Of a stretch of 33,728 nt of DNA, positions 17,230 to 24,674 are shown one piece after another; position 1 is the first letter of the stretch, and each line of letters opens with the position of its first letter. Location of the stretch: positions 1 to 33,728 of the forward strand of contig NZ_JAJOHW010000066.1 in the NCBI RefSeq assembly GCF_021129195.1, read 5' to 3'. The notes below the pieces were generated by a model. That model was not told the DNA's origin, did not search any database, and saw only the letters and a program-made list of their open reading frames with translations. This DNA comes from Chromobacterium aquaticum (GTDB lineage: Bacteria > Pseudomonadota > Gammaproteobacteria > Burkholderiales > Chromobacteriaceae). The translations under genes and the position numbers were made by a program.

Positions 17230-17251
17230 GCCGCCGCGCTGGCGGCTTTAT
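17230..17251 (+). terminator. Terminator after ddpX
   Basis: GCCGCC (17230-17235) and GGCGGC (17241-17246) form a 6-bp GC stem with a 5-nt loop, followed by TTTAT. It lies 16 nt after the ddpX stop. Confidence 0.6.
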
Positions 17252-17316
17252 GCCCGGCAGGCATTTAGCAAACCGCGAATTTTCAGGCAATATGGCCGTT
17301 GGCCTTATCCTTAGCG

Positions 17317-17449
17317 CCTGTTCACGATCTCGCGAGCTAAGGCGAGACAAGGCCATGCGGCTGAGAAAGCGGAGTGTACACATGGTACATGAGCATTTCG
17401 AGGACGGCTTCAACGCCGTATCGCCGACGCGCAGCAGATCGTGAACAGG
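17317..17449. repeat. MITE-like 133-bp element with 14-bp terminal inverted repeats
   Basis: CCTGTTCACGATCT (17317-17330) and AGATCGTGAACAGG (17436-17449) are perfect inverted repeats bounding 105 bp. The interior contains a near-palindrome TGTACACATGGTACA (17375-17389). No coding content is supported. It fills most of the gap between ddpX and metZ and ends 29 nt before the metZ ATG, so it may affect metZ expression. The structure suggests a non-autonomous mobile or extragenic repeat. Whether other copies exist cannot be seen in this window. Confidence 0.6.
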
Positions 17450-17478
17450 TTCTTCGAAGCACCAGCAGAGAAACATCA

Positions 17479-18666
17479 ATGGCATCCGACAATACCGAAC
17501 AAGCCTGTTGGCACCCGGAAACCCAGGCAATCCGCGGCGGCCGTGAAATCAGCGAATATCGCGAACACAGCCAAAGCCTGCATCTGACTTCCAGCTTCAC
17601 TTATGATTCGGCGGAACAGGCCGCCGCCATGTTCCTGGGCGAACTGGACGGTTACACCTATTCCCGTTTCACCAATCCCACCGTTGCCGCCTTTCAGCAG
17701 CGGCTGGCGCTGATGGAGGACGGCGAGCGCGCGATCGCCACCGCCACCGGCATGGCGGCGATACAAGCCATCATGATGAGCTTGCTCAAGGCCGGCGATC
17801 ACATCCTGTCCTCGCAAAGCCTGTTCGGTTCCACCACCAATCTATTCGCCGGCCTGTTGGCCAAGTTCGGGGTGGAAACCACCTTTGTCGACGCCACCGA
17901 TCTGCAAGCCTGGCGCGATGCGTTGCGGCCGAGTACCCGGCTGTTGTTCCTGGAGACACCGTCCAATCCGCTGACCGAAATCGCGGACATCGCCGCCATT
18001 GCCGACATTGCCCATCAACACGGCGCCTTGCTGGTGGTGGACAACAGCTTCTGTTCCCCGGCCTTGCAGCGGCCGCTGCGCCTGGGCGCCGATCTGGTGA
18101 TGCATTCGGCCACCAAATACCTGGACGGCCACGGCCGGGTGATGGGCGGCGCGGTGGTGGGCAGCGACGCGCTGATCGAACAGATTTATTTGCATGTGCG
18201 CACCGCCGGGCCGACGTTGGCGCCGTTCAATGCCTGGACCCTGCTCTCCGGCATGGAAACCCTGCATCTGCGGATGGAAAAGCACAGCGCCAACGCGCTG
18301 GAGTTGGCGCGCTGGTTGGAGGCGCAGCCGGCGGTGGAGCGGGTGTTCTACCCAGGTCTGGCCAGTCATCCGCAGCATGAGCTGGCGCTGCGCCAGCAAA
18401 GCGGCGGCGGCGCGGTGGTGTCCTTCGTGGTCAAGGGGGGCAGGGCCGAGGCTTGGCGCGTGGTGGATCGGGTGCAGCTGATTTCGCGCACCGCCAACCT
18501 GGGCGACGTCAAGTCCACCATTACGCATCCCGCGTCCACCACCCACGCCCGCATCACGCCGGAAGCCAGGTCCAAGGCTGGCATCGTCGAAGGCCTGTTG
18601 CGGGTGGCGGTGGGCCTGGAGCATGTCGAGGATCTGAAGCGGGATTTGGCGCGCGGCCTTGACTAA
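17479..18666 (+). CDS. metZ: O-succinylhomoserine sulfhydrylase
   Basis: A 395-residue PLP enzyme of the Cys/Met-metabolism fold-type I family. The PLP-binding lysine is in HSATKYLDGHGR (Lys213). Other family segments are YTYSRFTNPT, ATATGMAAIQA, LLFLETPSNPLTEIADI and LVVDNSFCSPALQRPL, while SRTANLGDVKSTITHPASTTHA forms the C-terminal substrate site. The overall pattern fits MetZ of Pseudomonas and betaproteobacteria, which makes homocysteine directly from O-succinylhomoserine and sulfide. Cystathionine gamma-synthase/lyase relatives are the alternative. The ATG begins MASDNTEQ; an upstream in-frame extension falls inside the inverted-repeat element and is unlikely. The Shine-Dalgarno is weak (AGAGAAA). 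Confidence 0.9.
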   Translation: MASDNTEQACWHPETQAIRGGREISEYREHSQSLHLTSSFTYDSAEQAAAMFLGELDGYTYSRFTNPTVAAFQQRLALMEDGERAIATATGMAAIQAIMMSLLKAGDHILSSQSLFGSTTNLFAGLLAKFGVETTFVDATDLQAWRDALRPSTRLLFLETPSNPLTEIADIAAIADIAHQHGALLVVDNSFCSPALQRPLRLGADLVMHSATKYLDGHGRVMGGAVVGSDALIEQIYLHVRTAGPTLAPFNAWTLLSGMETLHLRMEKHSANALELARWLEAQPAVERVFYPGLASHPQHELALRQQSGGGAVVSFVVKGGRAEAWRVVDRVQLISRTANLGDVKSTITHPASTTHARITPEARSKAGIVEGLLRVAVGLEHVEDLKRDLARGLD

Positions 18667-18693
18667 AAGCTTTCAACATGTGTTTCATTCAAA

Positions 18694-18724
18694 CGGCAGT
18701 CTAAAATACGGACTGCCGCTTTTG
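18694..18724 (+). terminator. metZ terminator
   Basis: CGGCAGTC (18694-18701) pairs with GACTGCCG (18711-18718) around a 9-nt loop, followed by CTTTTGTT. It lies 28 nt after the metZ stop. A good Rho-independent terminator. Confidence 0.8.
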
Positions 18725-18767
18725 TTGCCGCCCTGAGAGTTTGGCCCGAGCGCCGTCGAGACATGTC

Positions 18768-18814
18768 TTGACATTCGTCAAATTAAAACGTAAGTTTGAA
18801 ACGCTTGTTCGAAA
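18768..18814 (+). promoter_or_regulatory. Promoter/operator of the PsrA-like regulator gene
   Basis: A perfect -35 TTGACA (18768-18773) is followed after 17 nt by TAAGTT, a weak -10. GAAACGCTTGTTCGAA (18798-18813) resembles the GAAAC-N4-GTTTC box of PsrA regulators and shares 12 of 16 bases with the sequence before fadL at 22611-22626. Its position at the expected transcript start fits autorepression. TTGAC-N4-GTCAA (18768-18781) is an additional small palindrome over the -35. Confidence 0.6.
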
Positions 18815-18868
18815 GCTGAAATGAGCAAGACCATAAAACCAGCAAATACAAAAAAGGCACTGGAGAAC

Positions 18869-19516
18869 ATGGAAGCAAGCCGCCCCGATACCTCCACCCG
18901 CATTCTTGACGTTGCAGAACGCTTGTTTGTGGAGCACGGTTTCGAAGCGACCTCGCTGCGCATGATCACCCAGCAAGCCGAGGTAAACCTGGCCGCGGTG
19001 AATTATCACTTCGGCTCCAAGGACGCGTTGTTCGAGTCCGTGTTCATGCGCAGGCTGGCACCGCTGATTGCGGACTGCCTGGCGGAACTGGACAAGCTGG
19101 AGGCGGAGGCCTCGGAGGAGAAACTAGCAGTGGAAGGCCTGGTGCTGTCGTTCATACGGCCCTGTCTGTCACTGTCCAAGGACCCGTCGCGCGGCGGGGC
19201 GATGTTCGTGCGCCTGTTGTCGCGCACACTGGTGGAAAACCACCGCCTGTTGCGCGAAACCATCTCCCAGCAGTACAGCGTGTTCGTCCAGCGGTATAGC
19301 CGCGCGTTTCAGCGCGCCTTGCCTATGCTGGACACGGAGCAGCTGGCCTGGAGAATGCATCTTGCATTCAGCGTCATGTTCAACGCCTTCGCCGGCAATG
19401 ATGTGCTGAAGATTTTCACGCGCAGTCAGATCGTCAGCGCGCGCGATCCGGACATGATAGTCAAATACCTCGTGCCCTTTGTGATGGCTGGCTTGGTCGC
19501 GCCCATGGAAGGCTGA
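18869..19516 (+). CDS. psrA: TetR-family regulator of fatty-acid metabolism, PsrA-like
   Basis: A 215-residue TetR regulator. The N-terminal DNA-binding domain RILDVAERLFVEHGF...SLRMITQQAEVNLAAVNYHFGSKDALFESVF closely parallels Pseudomonas PsrA as I recall it (NLAAVNYHFGSK and the surrounding residues). PsrA proteins are released from DNA by long-chain acyl ligands and control beta-oxidation genes. Here the gene stands directly before fadE, and a candidate operator lies in its own promoter. Start choice: ATG 18869 has a close GGAG and gives a normal PsrA-like N-terminus. ATG 18821 would add 16 mostly polar residues in A-rich DNA without a ribosome site. The C-terminal ligand domain (about 65-215) is variable, as usual. 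The ligand is inferred, not seen. Confidence 0.85.
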   Translation: MEASRPDTSTRILDVAERLFVEHGFEATSLRMITQQAEVNLAAVNYHFGSKDALFESVFMRRLAPLIADCLAELDKLEAEASEEKLAVEGLVLSFIRPCLSLSKDPSRGGAMFVRLLSRTLVENHRLLRETISQQYSVFVQRYSRAFQRALPMLDTEQLAWRMHLAFSVMFNAFAGNDVLKIFTRSQIVSARDPDMIVKYLVPFVMAGLVAPMEG

Positions 19517-19606
19517 TTCCGGAGCGCAGGGCAGGGCGGGGCAATCATCGCCGCGTCCCTTGCTGTTGCCGCCGGAACGGAAGGGTCAACACGAGGGTAA
19601 AACAAA

Positions 19607-22060
19607 ATGATATCTGCCGTTGTTCTGGTCGTGCTGCTGGGCGCGCTGGCGTATTTCCGCGCGCCTGTTCTGGCCTGGACCGTGGGGCTGGCCGCCTGGC
19701 TAGCCGCGCTCCAGTTCGTCTTCCATTGCCCGCTGCCGCCGGCTGCTTGGGTTGTTTTTGCGGTGATCGCCGCCGTTCTCAATCTTCCGCCGCTGCGCCG
19801 CGCCGTGTTCACCGGCCCGGTATTCGGCGTGTTCAAGAAAATCACGCCGGCGATGTCCCAGACCGAGCAGGAGGCCATCAACGCCGGCACGGTATGGTGG
19901 GATCGCGACCTGTTCTCCGGCAAACCGGACTGGAACCGCCTGCTGTCCTTTCCCGATCCCAAGCTGACGCCGGAGGAGCAGGCCTTCATCGACGGTCCCA
20001 CCGAGCAGCTGTGCGCGATGATTGACGATTGGAAGATCACCCACGAGCTGAAGGATCTGCCGCCGGAAGTGTGGCAGTTCATCAAGGACAACGGCTTCCT
20101 GGGCATGATCGTCAAGAAGCAGTACGGCGGCCTGGAATTCTCCAACTATGCTCACGCCAAGGTGGTGACCAAGATCGCCACCCGCGGCGGCACCGCCGCG
20201 GTATCGGTGATGGTGCCCAATTCCCTGGGCCCGGGCGAATTGCTGCAGCATTACGGCACCGAGGCGCAGAAGGATTATTATCTGCCGCGTCTGGCCAAGG
20301 GTCAGGAGATCCCGTGCTTCGCGCTGACCAGCCCCTACGCGGGCTCGGACGCCGGTAGCATTCCCGACTACGGCATCGTCTGCCGCGGTTCCTACACCCA
20401 TCCGCGCACCGGCGAGCGTTTCGACGACGTGCTCGGCCTGCGCGTCAGCTGGGAAAAGCGCTGGATCACGCTGGCCCCGGTGGCCACCATCCTGGGCCTG
20501 GCGTTCAAGATGTACGACCCCGAGCATCTGCTGGGCGATAAAGAGGACCTGGGCATCACCTGCGCGCTGGTGCCCACCGAGCACGAAGGCGTGGCCATCG
20601 GCCGTCGCCATTTCCCGGGCGGCGCCGCCTTCATGAACGGCCCGACCTGGGGCAAGGACGTGTTCATTCCGCTGGACTGGATCATCGGCGGCCGCGAATT
20701 CGCCGGCCAGGGCTGGCGCATGTTGGTCGAATGCCTGTCGGTGGGCCGTTGCATCTCCCTGCCGGCGATGTCGGTGGCTTCCGGCAAGATGAGCACCTTC
20801 GTTACCGGCGCCTATGCGCGCATCCGCGATCAGTTTGGTCTGCCCATCGGCAAGTTCGAGGGCGTGGACGAGGCGATGGCGCGCATCGGTGGCTACACCT
20901 ATCAGATGGAAGCGTCGCAAGACCTGGCGCTGACCGGTCTCGACAATGGTGAAAAACCGTCGGTGTTGTCCGCCATCCTCAAGTACCACAATACCGAGCG
21001 CATGCGCAAAGCCATCAACGACGCGATGGACATCCATGGAGGCAAGGCGGTGGTGCTGGGCCCGCGCAACTATCTGGCGCGCGCCTATCAGGCGATTCCG
21101 ATCGGCATCACCGTGGAAGGCGCCAACATCCTGACCCGTTCGATGATCATCTACGGTCAGGGCGCGATCCGCTGCCATCCCTTCGTGCTGCGCGAGATGA
21201 AGGCGGCGATGGCCAATGACGGCAAGGAATTCGACGCCGCCATCACCGGCCACATCAACTTCGTGATCAGCAATGTGGTGCGTTCGCTGTGGCTGGGCCT
21301 GAGCGGCGCCCGTTTCGTCGGCGCGCCGCGCGGCGGCGAGGTGGGTGTCTACTATCGCCGGCTGACCCGTTTCTCCAGCGCCTTCGCCTTGCTGTCCGAT
21401 ATGGCGATGTTCAGCCTGGGCGGCAGCCTGAAATTCCGCGAGAAGTTGTCCGCGCGTCTGGGCGACATGCTGTCCGGCCTCTATATCGCCTCGGCTTGCC
21501 TGAAGCGCTTCGAGCGCGACGGCGCGCCCAAGGAAGACCTGGCGCTGCTGCAATGGTCGGTGGAAAACGCCTTGTACGATGTGCAGCAGGCGATGGACGG
21601 CTTCCTGGCCAACCTGCCCAGCCGCATGCTGGCGGCAGTGCTGCGCAAGCTGATCTTCCCGTGGGGCCTGACGCTGAAGCCGGCGTCCGACCGTGTAGGC
21701 ACCAAGATCGCCCGCGCGATGATGGAGCCCGGCGCCACCCGCGAGCGGCTGATCCGCGGCATGTATCTGCCCAAGGAAGAAACCGATGCGGTGGGCGTGC
21801 TGGCGCACGCGTTGGAAGCGGTGCTTGCGACCGAGCCGCTGGAGCAGAAGTTGCGCAAACTGGCGCGCGACGGCCAATTCAAGACCGTGACTGCGCGCGA
21901 GCGTCTGGCGGAAGCCTTGCAGGGTGGCGTGTTGAGCCAGGCCGAATTCGACGCCGTCAGCCGCGCGCGCAAGCTCAAGCGCGACGTGATCATGGTGGAC
22001 GATTTCGACAAGATGCTGGAACAGCACGACGATAAGCTGTTGCAACGCTTGATCTTCTGA
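19607..22060 (+). CDS. fadE: Acyl-CoA dehydrogenase, FadE type
   Basis: An 817-residue enzyme, the same size as E. coli FadE (about 814). Two to three hydrophobic segments at the N-terminus (residues ~3-62) indicate inner-membrane attachment. The acyl-CoA dehydrogenase core follows, with FIKDNGFLGMIVKKQYGGLEFSNYA, FALTSPYAGSDAGSIPD, LGITCALVPTEHEGVAIGRRHFP and AINDAMDIHGGKAVVLGPRNYLARAYQAIPIGITVEGANILTRS. A long C-terminal extension typical of FadE completes it. It introduces the trans-2 double bond into acyl-CoA, the first step of beta-oxidation. GAGGGT lies about 8 nt before the ATG. It follows the psrA-like gene by 90 nt on the same strand and is probably controlled by it. Confidence 0.96.
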   Translation: MISAVVLVVLLGALAYFRAPVLAWTVGLAAWLAALQFVFHCPLPPAAWVVFAVIAAVLNLPPLRRAVFTGPVFGVFKKITPAMSQTEQEAINAGTVWWDRDLFSGKPDWNRLLSFPDPKLTPEEQAFIDGPTEQLCAMIDDWKITHELKDLPPEVWQFIKDNGFLGMIVKKQYGGLEFSNYAHAKVVTKIATRGGTAAVSVMVPNSLGPGELLQHYGTEAQKDYYLPRLAKGQEIPCFALTSPYAGSDAGSIPDYGIVCRGSYTHPRTGERFDDVLGLRVSWEKRWITLAPVATILGLAFKMYDPEHLLGDKEDLGITCALVPTEHEGVAIGRRHFPGGAAFMNGPTWGKDVFIPLDWIIGGREFAGQGWRMLVECLSVGRCISLPAMSVASGKMSTFVTGAYARIRDQFGLPIGKFEGVDEAMARIGGYTYQMEASQDLALTGLDNGEKPSVLSAILKYHNTERMRKAINDAMDIHGGKAVVLGPRNYLARAYQAIPIGITVEGANILTRSMIIYGQGAIRCHPFVLREMKAAMANDGKEFDAAITGHINFVISNVVRSLWLGLSGARFVGAPRGGEVGVYYRRLTRFSSAFALLSDMAMFSLGGSLKFREKLSARLGDMLSGLYIASACLKRFERDGAPKEDLALLQWSVENALYDVQQAMDGFLANLPSRMLAAVLRKLIFPWGLTLKPASDRVGTKIARAMMEPGATRERLIRGMYLPKEETDAVGVLAHALEAVLATEPLEQKLRKLARDGQFKTVTARERLAEALQGGVLSQAEFDAVSRARKLKRDVIMVDDFDKMLEQHDDKLLQRLIF

Positions 22061-22080
22061 GCCTAGAGGGTAAGATTTGC

Positions 22081-22141
22081 CGGGAGCGATCCCGGCATTT
22101 CAGCCAAGCGGCCGTCGAGGCGGCCGCTTGGCTGAAATGCC
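22081..22141. repeat. Very strong intergenic hairpin (21-bp perfect stem)
   Basis: The arms 22094-22114 and 22121-22141 are perfect reverse complements over 21 bp with a 6-nt loop (TCGAGG). A smaller hairpin CGGGA-GCGA-TCCCG (22081-22094) abuts it. It lies 33 nt after the fadE stop. No T-run follows in either direction, so it is not a textbook terminator. It could protect the fadE mRNA 3' end or reduce read-through into the thioesterase gene. Confidence 0.7.
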
Positions 22142-22187
22142 GCCAAGTCGCAGGCGCCGAGCGGCGCATAATAACAAAGGAGCAAGC

Positions 22188-22565
22188 ATGGACCGCCCTG
22201 AAGTCCGGATCCCGACGCTGCGCGTGCGCGCGCTGCCCACCAGCACCAATGCTTACGGCCGGGTCCAGGCCGGCTGGCTGATGAACCAGATCGACATGGC
22301 CGGCAGCCTGGATGCCGAACGCCTGTCTCGCGGGCCGGTGACCACGGTGGCGGTGAACACCTTCCAGTTCGCCGCGCCCATCCTGCTGGGCGATGTGGTG
22401 GATCTTTATGTCGAGAGGCTGAGGATAGGCCAGAAATCCATCACCCTGAAAATCACGGTCGAGGCGGAGCGCATCGATGGCTCGCACGAGGCGATCACCG
22501 AGGTGGTGGCCACCTATGTGGCCGTTGATTGCGATGGAAAATCGCGACTTTTGGGCGATATTTAG
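22188..22565 (+). CDS. Acyl-CoA thioesterase, hotdog fold (YciA-like)
   Basis: A 125-residue protein with hotdog-thioesterase features: TNAYGRVQAGWLMNQIDMAGSLDAERLSRGPVTTVAVNTFQFAAPILLGDVVDLYVERLRIGQKSITLKITVEAER. In YciA-type enzymes the corresponding early segment (NxxGxxFGGxLMxxMD) carries the catalytic Asp; here the helix reads GWLMNQIDMAG. It hydrolyses acyl-CoA to free acid and CoA, a relief valve or recycling step in the fatty-acid island. AAAGGAG lies 5 nt before the ATG, a strong ribosome site. It is separated from fadE by the 21-bp hairpin. The acyl-chain preference cannot be read from sequence. Confidence 0.85.
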   Translation: MDRPEVRIPTLRVRALPTSTNAYGRVQAGWLMNQIDMAGSLDAERLSRGPVTTVAVNTFQFAAPILLGDVVDLYVERLRIGQKSITLKITVEAERIDGSHEAITEVVATYVAVDCDGKSRLLGDI

Positions 22566-22610
22566 CGCATTTCGGTGCTTTTTTGCGTGCTTGTTGTAGA
22601 AATGTCTCAT

Positions 22611-22632
22611 TAAACGTTTGTTTGGAACAAAC
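22611..22632 (+). promoter_or_regulatory. Candidate PsrA-type operator upstream of fadL
   Basis: TAAACGTTTGTTTGGA (22611-22626) matches the box before the psrA-like gene (GAAACGCTTGTTCGAA) at 12 of 16 positions. It also forms part of the palindrome GTTTGTT-TGG-AACAAAC (22616-22632). It is 118 nt before the fadL ATG, in the only A+T-rich part of the gap. Confidence 0.6.
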
Positions 22633-22749
22633 ACTCCAAAACCTTGGTGGAATTGCTCTAATTCTCTGGTAGCATCAAATATGACCAGTGCGTGCCATTG
22701 GTCATCTAAATCATAAAACGCTACAGCAATACAAAGAGAGAGGGAGAAC

Positions 22750-24204
22750 ATGAAACTCAAGCACCTCAGCCTGTCCGTGATGGTCATGGGCGCAACATTC
22801 GGTCTAATGTCCACCCAGGCCGTGGCCTCGGGTTATCAGTTTGGTTCGCAGAGCGTGTCCGGCCAGGGCACCGCGCATGCCAACGGCGCCGAAGCCAACG
22901 ATCCTTCCACCATCTTCGCCAACCCGGCCGGCCTGTCGCGGCTGGACGGCACCCAGTTTTCCGGCGGTCTTACCTTTGTGGTGCCGCATTCTGAATATAC
23001 CGACAATGGCTCTACCAATTTTGCCAATAAGCCCACTGGTGGTGGTAATGGGGGCTCTTTTGCGCCTTCGGTGGTGGTTGCGCCTAACTTTTATTTGTCG
23101 CACAAACTGAACGAAAAGATTAACTTGGGCGTGGGCGTCTTTGTTCCGTATGGTGCAAAGTTAGATTATGACAGTGGCTGGGCCGGACGCTATGCCTTGC
23201 AAAATGTTGACCTAAAGTCCTTCAATATTAATCCAAGCATGTCATTCAAGTTGGATGACCGTCATGCGTTTGGCTTTGGTGTTTCGGCCCAGTATCTTGA
23301 TGCCACTTTGCAGCAAGCTGCGGATGTGCGTACGGGGATTGGTCAGTTGCTGGCTGGCGCAAATGGAATGAATCCCAATGTCGTTGGCGGTGCATTGGTG
23401 CAAGGGCAGCTTAATGCCTTGGGCGTGTCTGGGGATGGTACGGCTCGCATCTCTGGCGATGATTGGGGGTTTGGCTGGAACGTCGGTTATATGTTTACTT
23501 TGGATGAAAATACTCGATTCGGCCTTGCATATCGCTCAGCGATCAAGCAGAAGCTAGAGGGAACGGCGGATTGGGATTTCTCTAATGTGAAGGGTAATTT
23601 GGCAGGGCTCGGCATTCCCAATCTTCCGGCTTATTTGAGTGCGAAGAAGCACCCGGATACGAGTGCAACTGTAGATGTGACGACCCCGGAGACCGCGTCG
23701 GCTAACTTCTTCCATCAGTTGAATTCGAAGTGGGCGGTAATGGGCGATGTGACCTGGGTGGCCAATTCGCAAATGAAGGATATTGTTATCAAGCAGGGTA
23801 CGGTGAATGGTGTCTCTCAGGGGGATATCACAATTCATCAGAACTGGCGTGATACATGGCGTGTGTCTTTGGGCGCCAACTACCTGTACAACGATGCCTG
23901 GCTGTTCCGTGGTGGCGTGGCTTGGGAGCAATCGCCGCTGAAGTCTGATAATGACCGTCATCCGGCTATCCCGGACAGCGATCGTCTGTGGTTGTCGCTG
24001 GGCGCCAACTACAAGATCAACAAGCAGAGCTCGGTCGACTTTGCATATAGCTTCATCAACTTTGCAAATGCCAATGTGAACTACACTGATGCGTGCAGCC
24101 CTTCTGGTAACAATGGTGCCTGCACTGGCAACGGCGGCACGGTCAAAGGTAGCTACAAGACCTATCTGCAGTTGATCGGCCTGCAGTACAACTATCGCTT
24201 CTGA
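22750..24204 (+). CDS. fadL: Outer-membrane long-chain fatty acid transporter FadL
   Basis: A 484-residue precursor. The signal peptide MKLKHLSLSVMVMGATFGLM-STQAVA is cleaved after residue 26, and the mature protein begins SGYQFGSQSVSGQGTAHA. The hallmark NPAG motif is at 58-61 (FANPAGLSRLDG). A 14-strand barrel is predicted, ending with the outer-membrane C-terminal motif LQLIGLQYNYRF. It imports long-chain fatty acids. AGGGAG lies 4 nt before the ATG. Base composition is uneven: about 68% G+C in the first ~180 nt, near 40-53% from about 22980 to 23870, then rising again to about 55-62%. This suggests a mosaic gene whose surface-exposed middle part was exchanged. It lies between psrA-fadE and fadN-fadA and should belong to the same regulon. 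Confidence 0.95.
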   Translation: MKLKHLSLSVMVMGATFGLMSTQAVASGYQFGSQSVSGQGTAHANGAEANDPSTIFANPAGLSRLDGTQFSGGLTFVVPHSEYTDNGSTNFANKPTGGGNGGSFAPSVVVAPNFYLSHKLNEKINLGVGVFVPYGAKLDYDSGWAGRYALQNVDLKSFNINPSMSFKLDDRHAFGFGVSAQYLDATLQQAADVRTGIGQLLAGANGMNPNVVGGALVQGQLNALGVSGDGTARISGDDWGFGWNVGYMFTLDENTRFGLAYRSAIKQKLEGTADWDFSNVKGNLAGLGIPNLPAYLSAKKHPDTSATVDVTTPETASANFFHQLNSKWAVMGDVTWVANSQMKDIVIKQGTVNGVSQGDITIHQNWRDTWRVSLGANYLYNDAWLFRGGVAWEQSPLKSDNDRHPAIPDSDRLWLSLGANYKINKQSSVDFAYSFINFANANVNYTDACSPSGNNGACTGNGGTVKGSYKTYLQLIGLQYNYRF

Positions 24205-24237
24205 TTTTGATCCGGCCGGCGGGTCCGGCTGAGTGGA

Positions 24238-24261
24238 GGGGCGGGCGCTTGCGCTCGCCCC
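24238..24261 (+). terminator. Hairpin after fadL
   Basis: GGGGCGGGCGC (24238-24248) pairs with GCGCTCGCCCC (24251-24261), 11 bp with one G-U pair. It starts 34 nt after the fadL stop. There is no T-run behind it, so termination may be Rho-dependent or imperfect. Confidence 0.5.
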
Positions 24262-24408
24262 TGCTTGCGTTGTTGGCCGACCTGGCTGGCTGCTTTTTGC
24301 CCTGATTTTTCATCGAACACCCCCTGTTTTTTTGCCCAAATTGGGTTAGACTTATTCGAGAGAAAAGCGAGTGTTTGATATTTTTCAATACAGACTTTTC
24401 CTGACTGC

Positions 24409-24446
24409 GCTTGGCGGTGTTTGCTATGGCTGCCAAGCCGGTTTTT
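24409..24446 (+). terminator. Terminator-like hairpin in the fadN leader
   Basis: GCTTGGC (24409-24415) and GCCAAGC (24432-24438) form a 7-bp stem with a 16-nt loop, then CGG and TTTTT. It lies 205 nt after fadL and 229 nt before fadN, so it may be a second fadL terminator or an attenuator. Nothing in the sequence decides between them. Confidence 0.4.
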
Positions 24447-24674
24447 CAGTAGATTGATGGCTATCCGCCATGGCATGGGAAAGCATTCCCATCCGGGCAA
24501 GAGAGCCGGGCTGGCCGGGTATTACACAAGCACTTCCGACCAGCCGAGTAGTGCCGGCTGTAGCGGCGGCGCGCCGCCGACTCAGCGCAAGGACGAACAA
24601 CGCCCGTCCTTGAAGCAGGCTGAGCAGGCGAGAGGGGCCTGTCTCATGTTGTGTTTCAACAAAACGAGGAAACC

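Larger units (their letters stand above)
24205..24674 (+). other. 470-bp gap between fadL and fadN with several hairpins
   Basis: No gene is supported. A GC-rich hairpin at 24238-24261 (11-bp arms with one G-U pair, no T-run) probably ends fadL transcription. An A+T-rich stretch at about 24290-24400 is the likeliest place for a fadN promoter. GCTTGGC/GCCAAGC (24409-24438) followed by five T (24442-24446) looks like a terminator or attenuator within the fadN leader. ATGGGAA-AGCA-TTCCCAT (24475-24492) is a further small hairpin. Confidence 0.45.

Noticed and set aside
17374-17478. N-terminal extension of metZ by 35 codons
   Set aside because: The extension reads through the inverted-repeat element and gives an Arg/Ser-rich sequence with no family match. 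MASDNTEQ at 17479 fits the family length.
19700-22045. Very long open antisense frame opposite fadE (about 780 codons)
   Set aside because: It mirrors the high-G+C codon pattern of fadE, is rich in His/Gln/Arg/Gly low-complexity sequence, and shows no domain or ribosome site. A shadow of the real gene.
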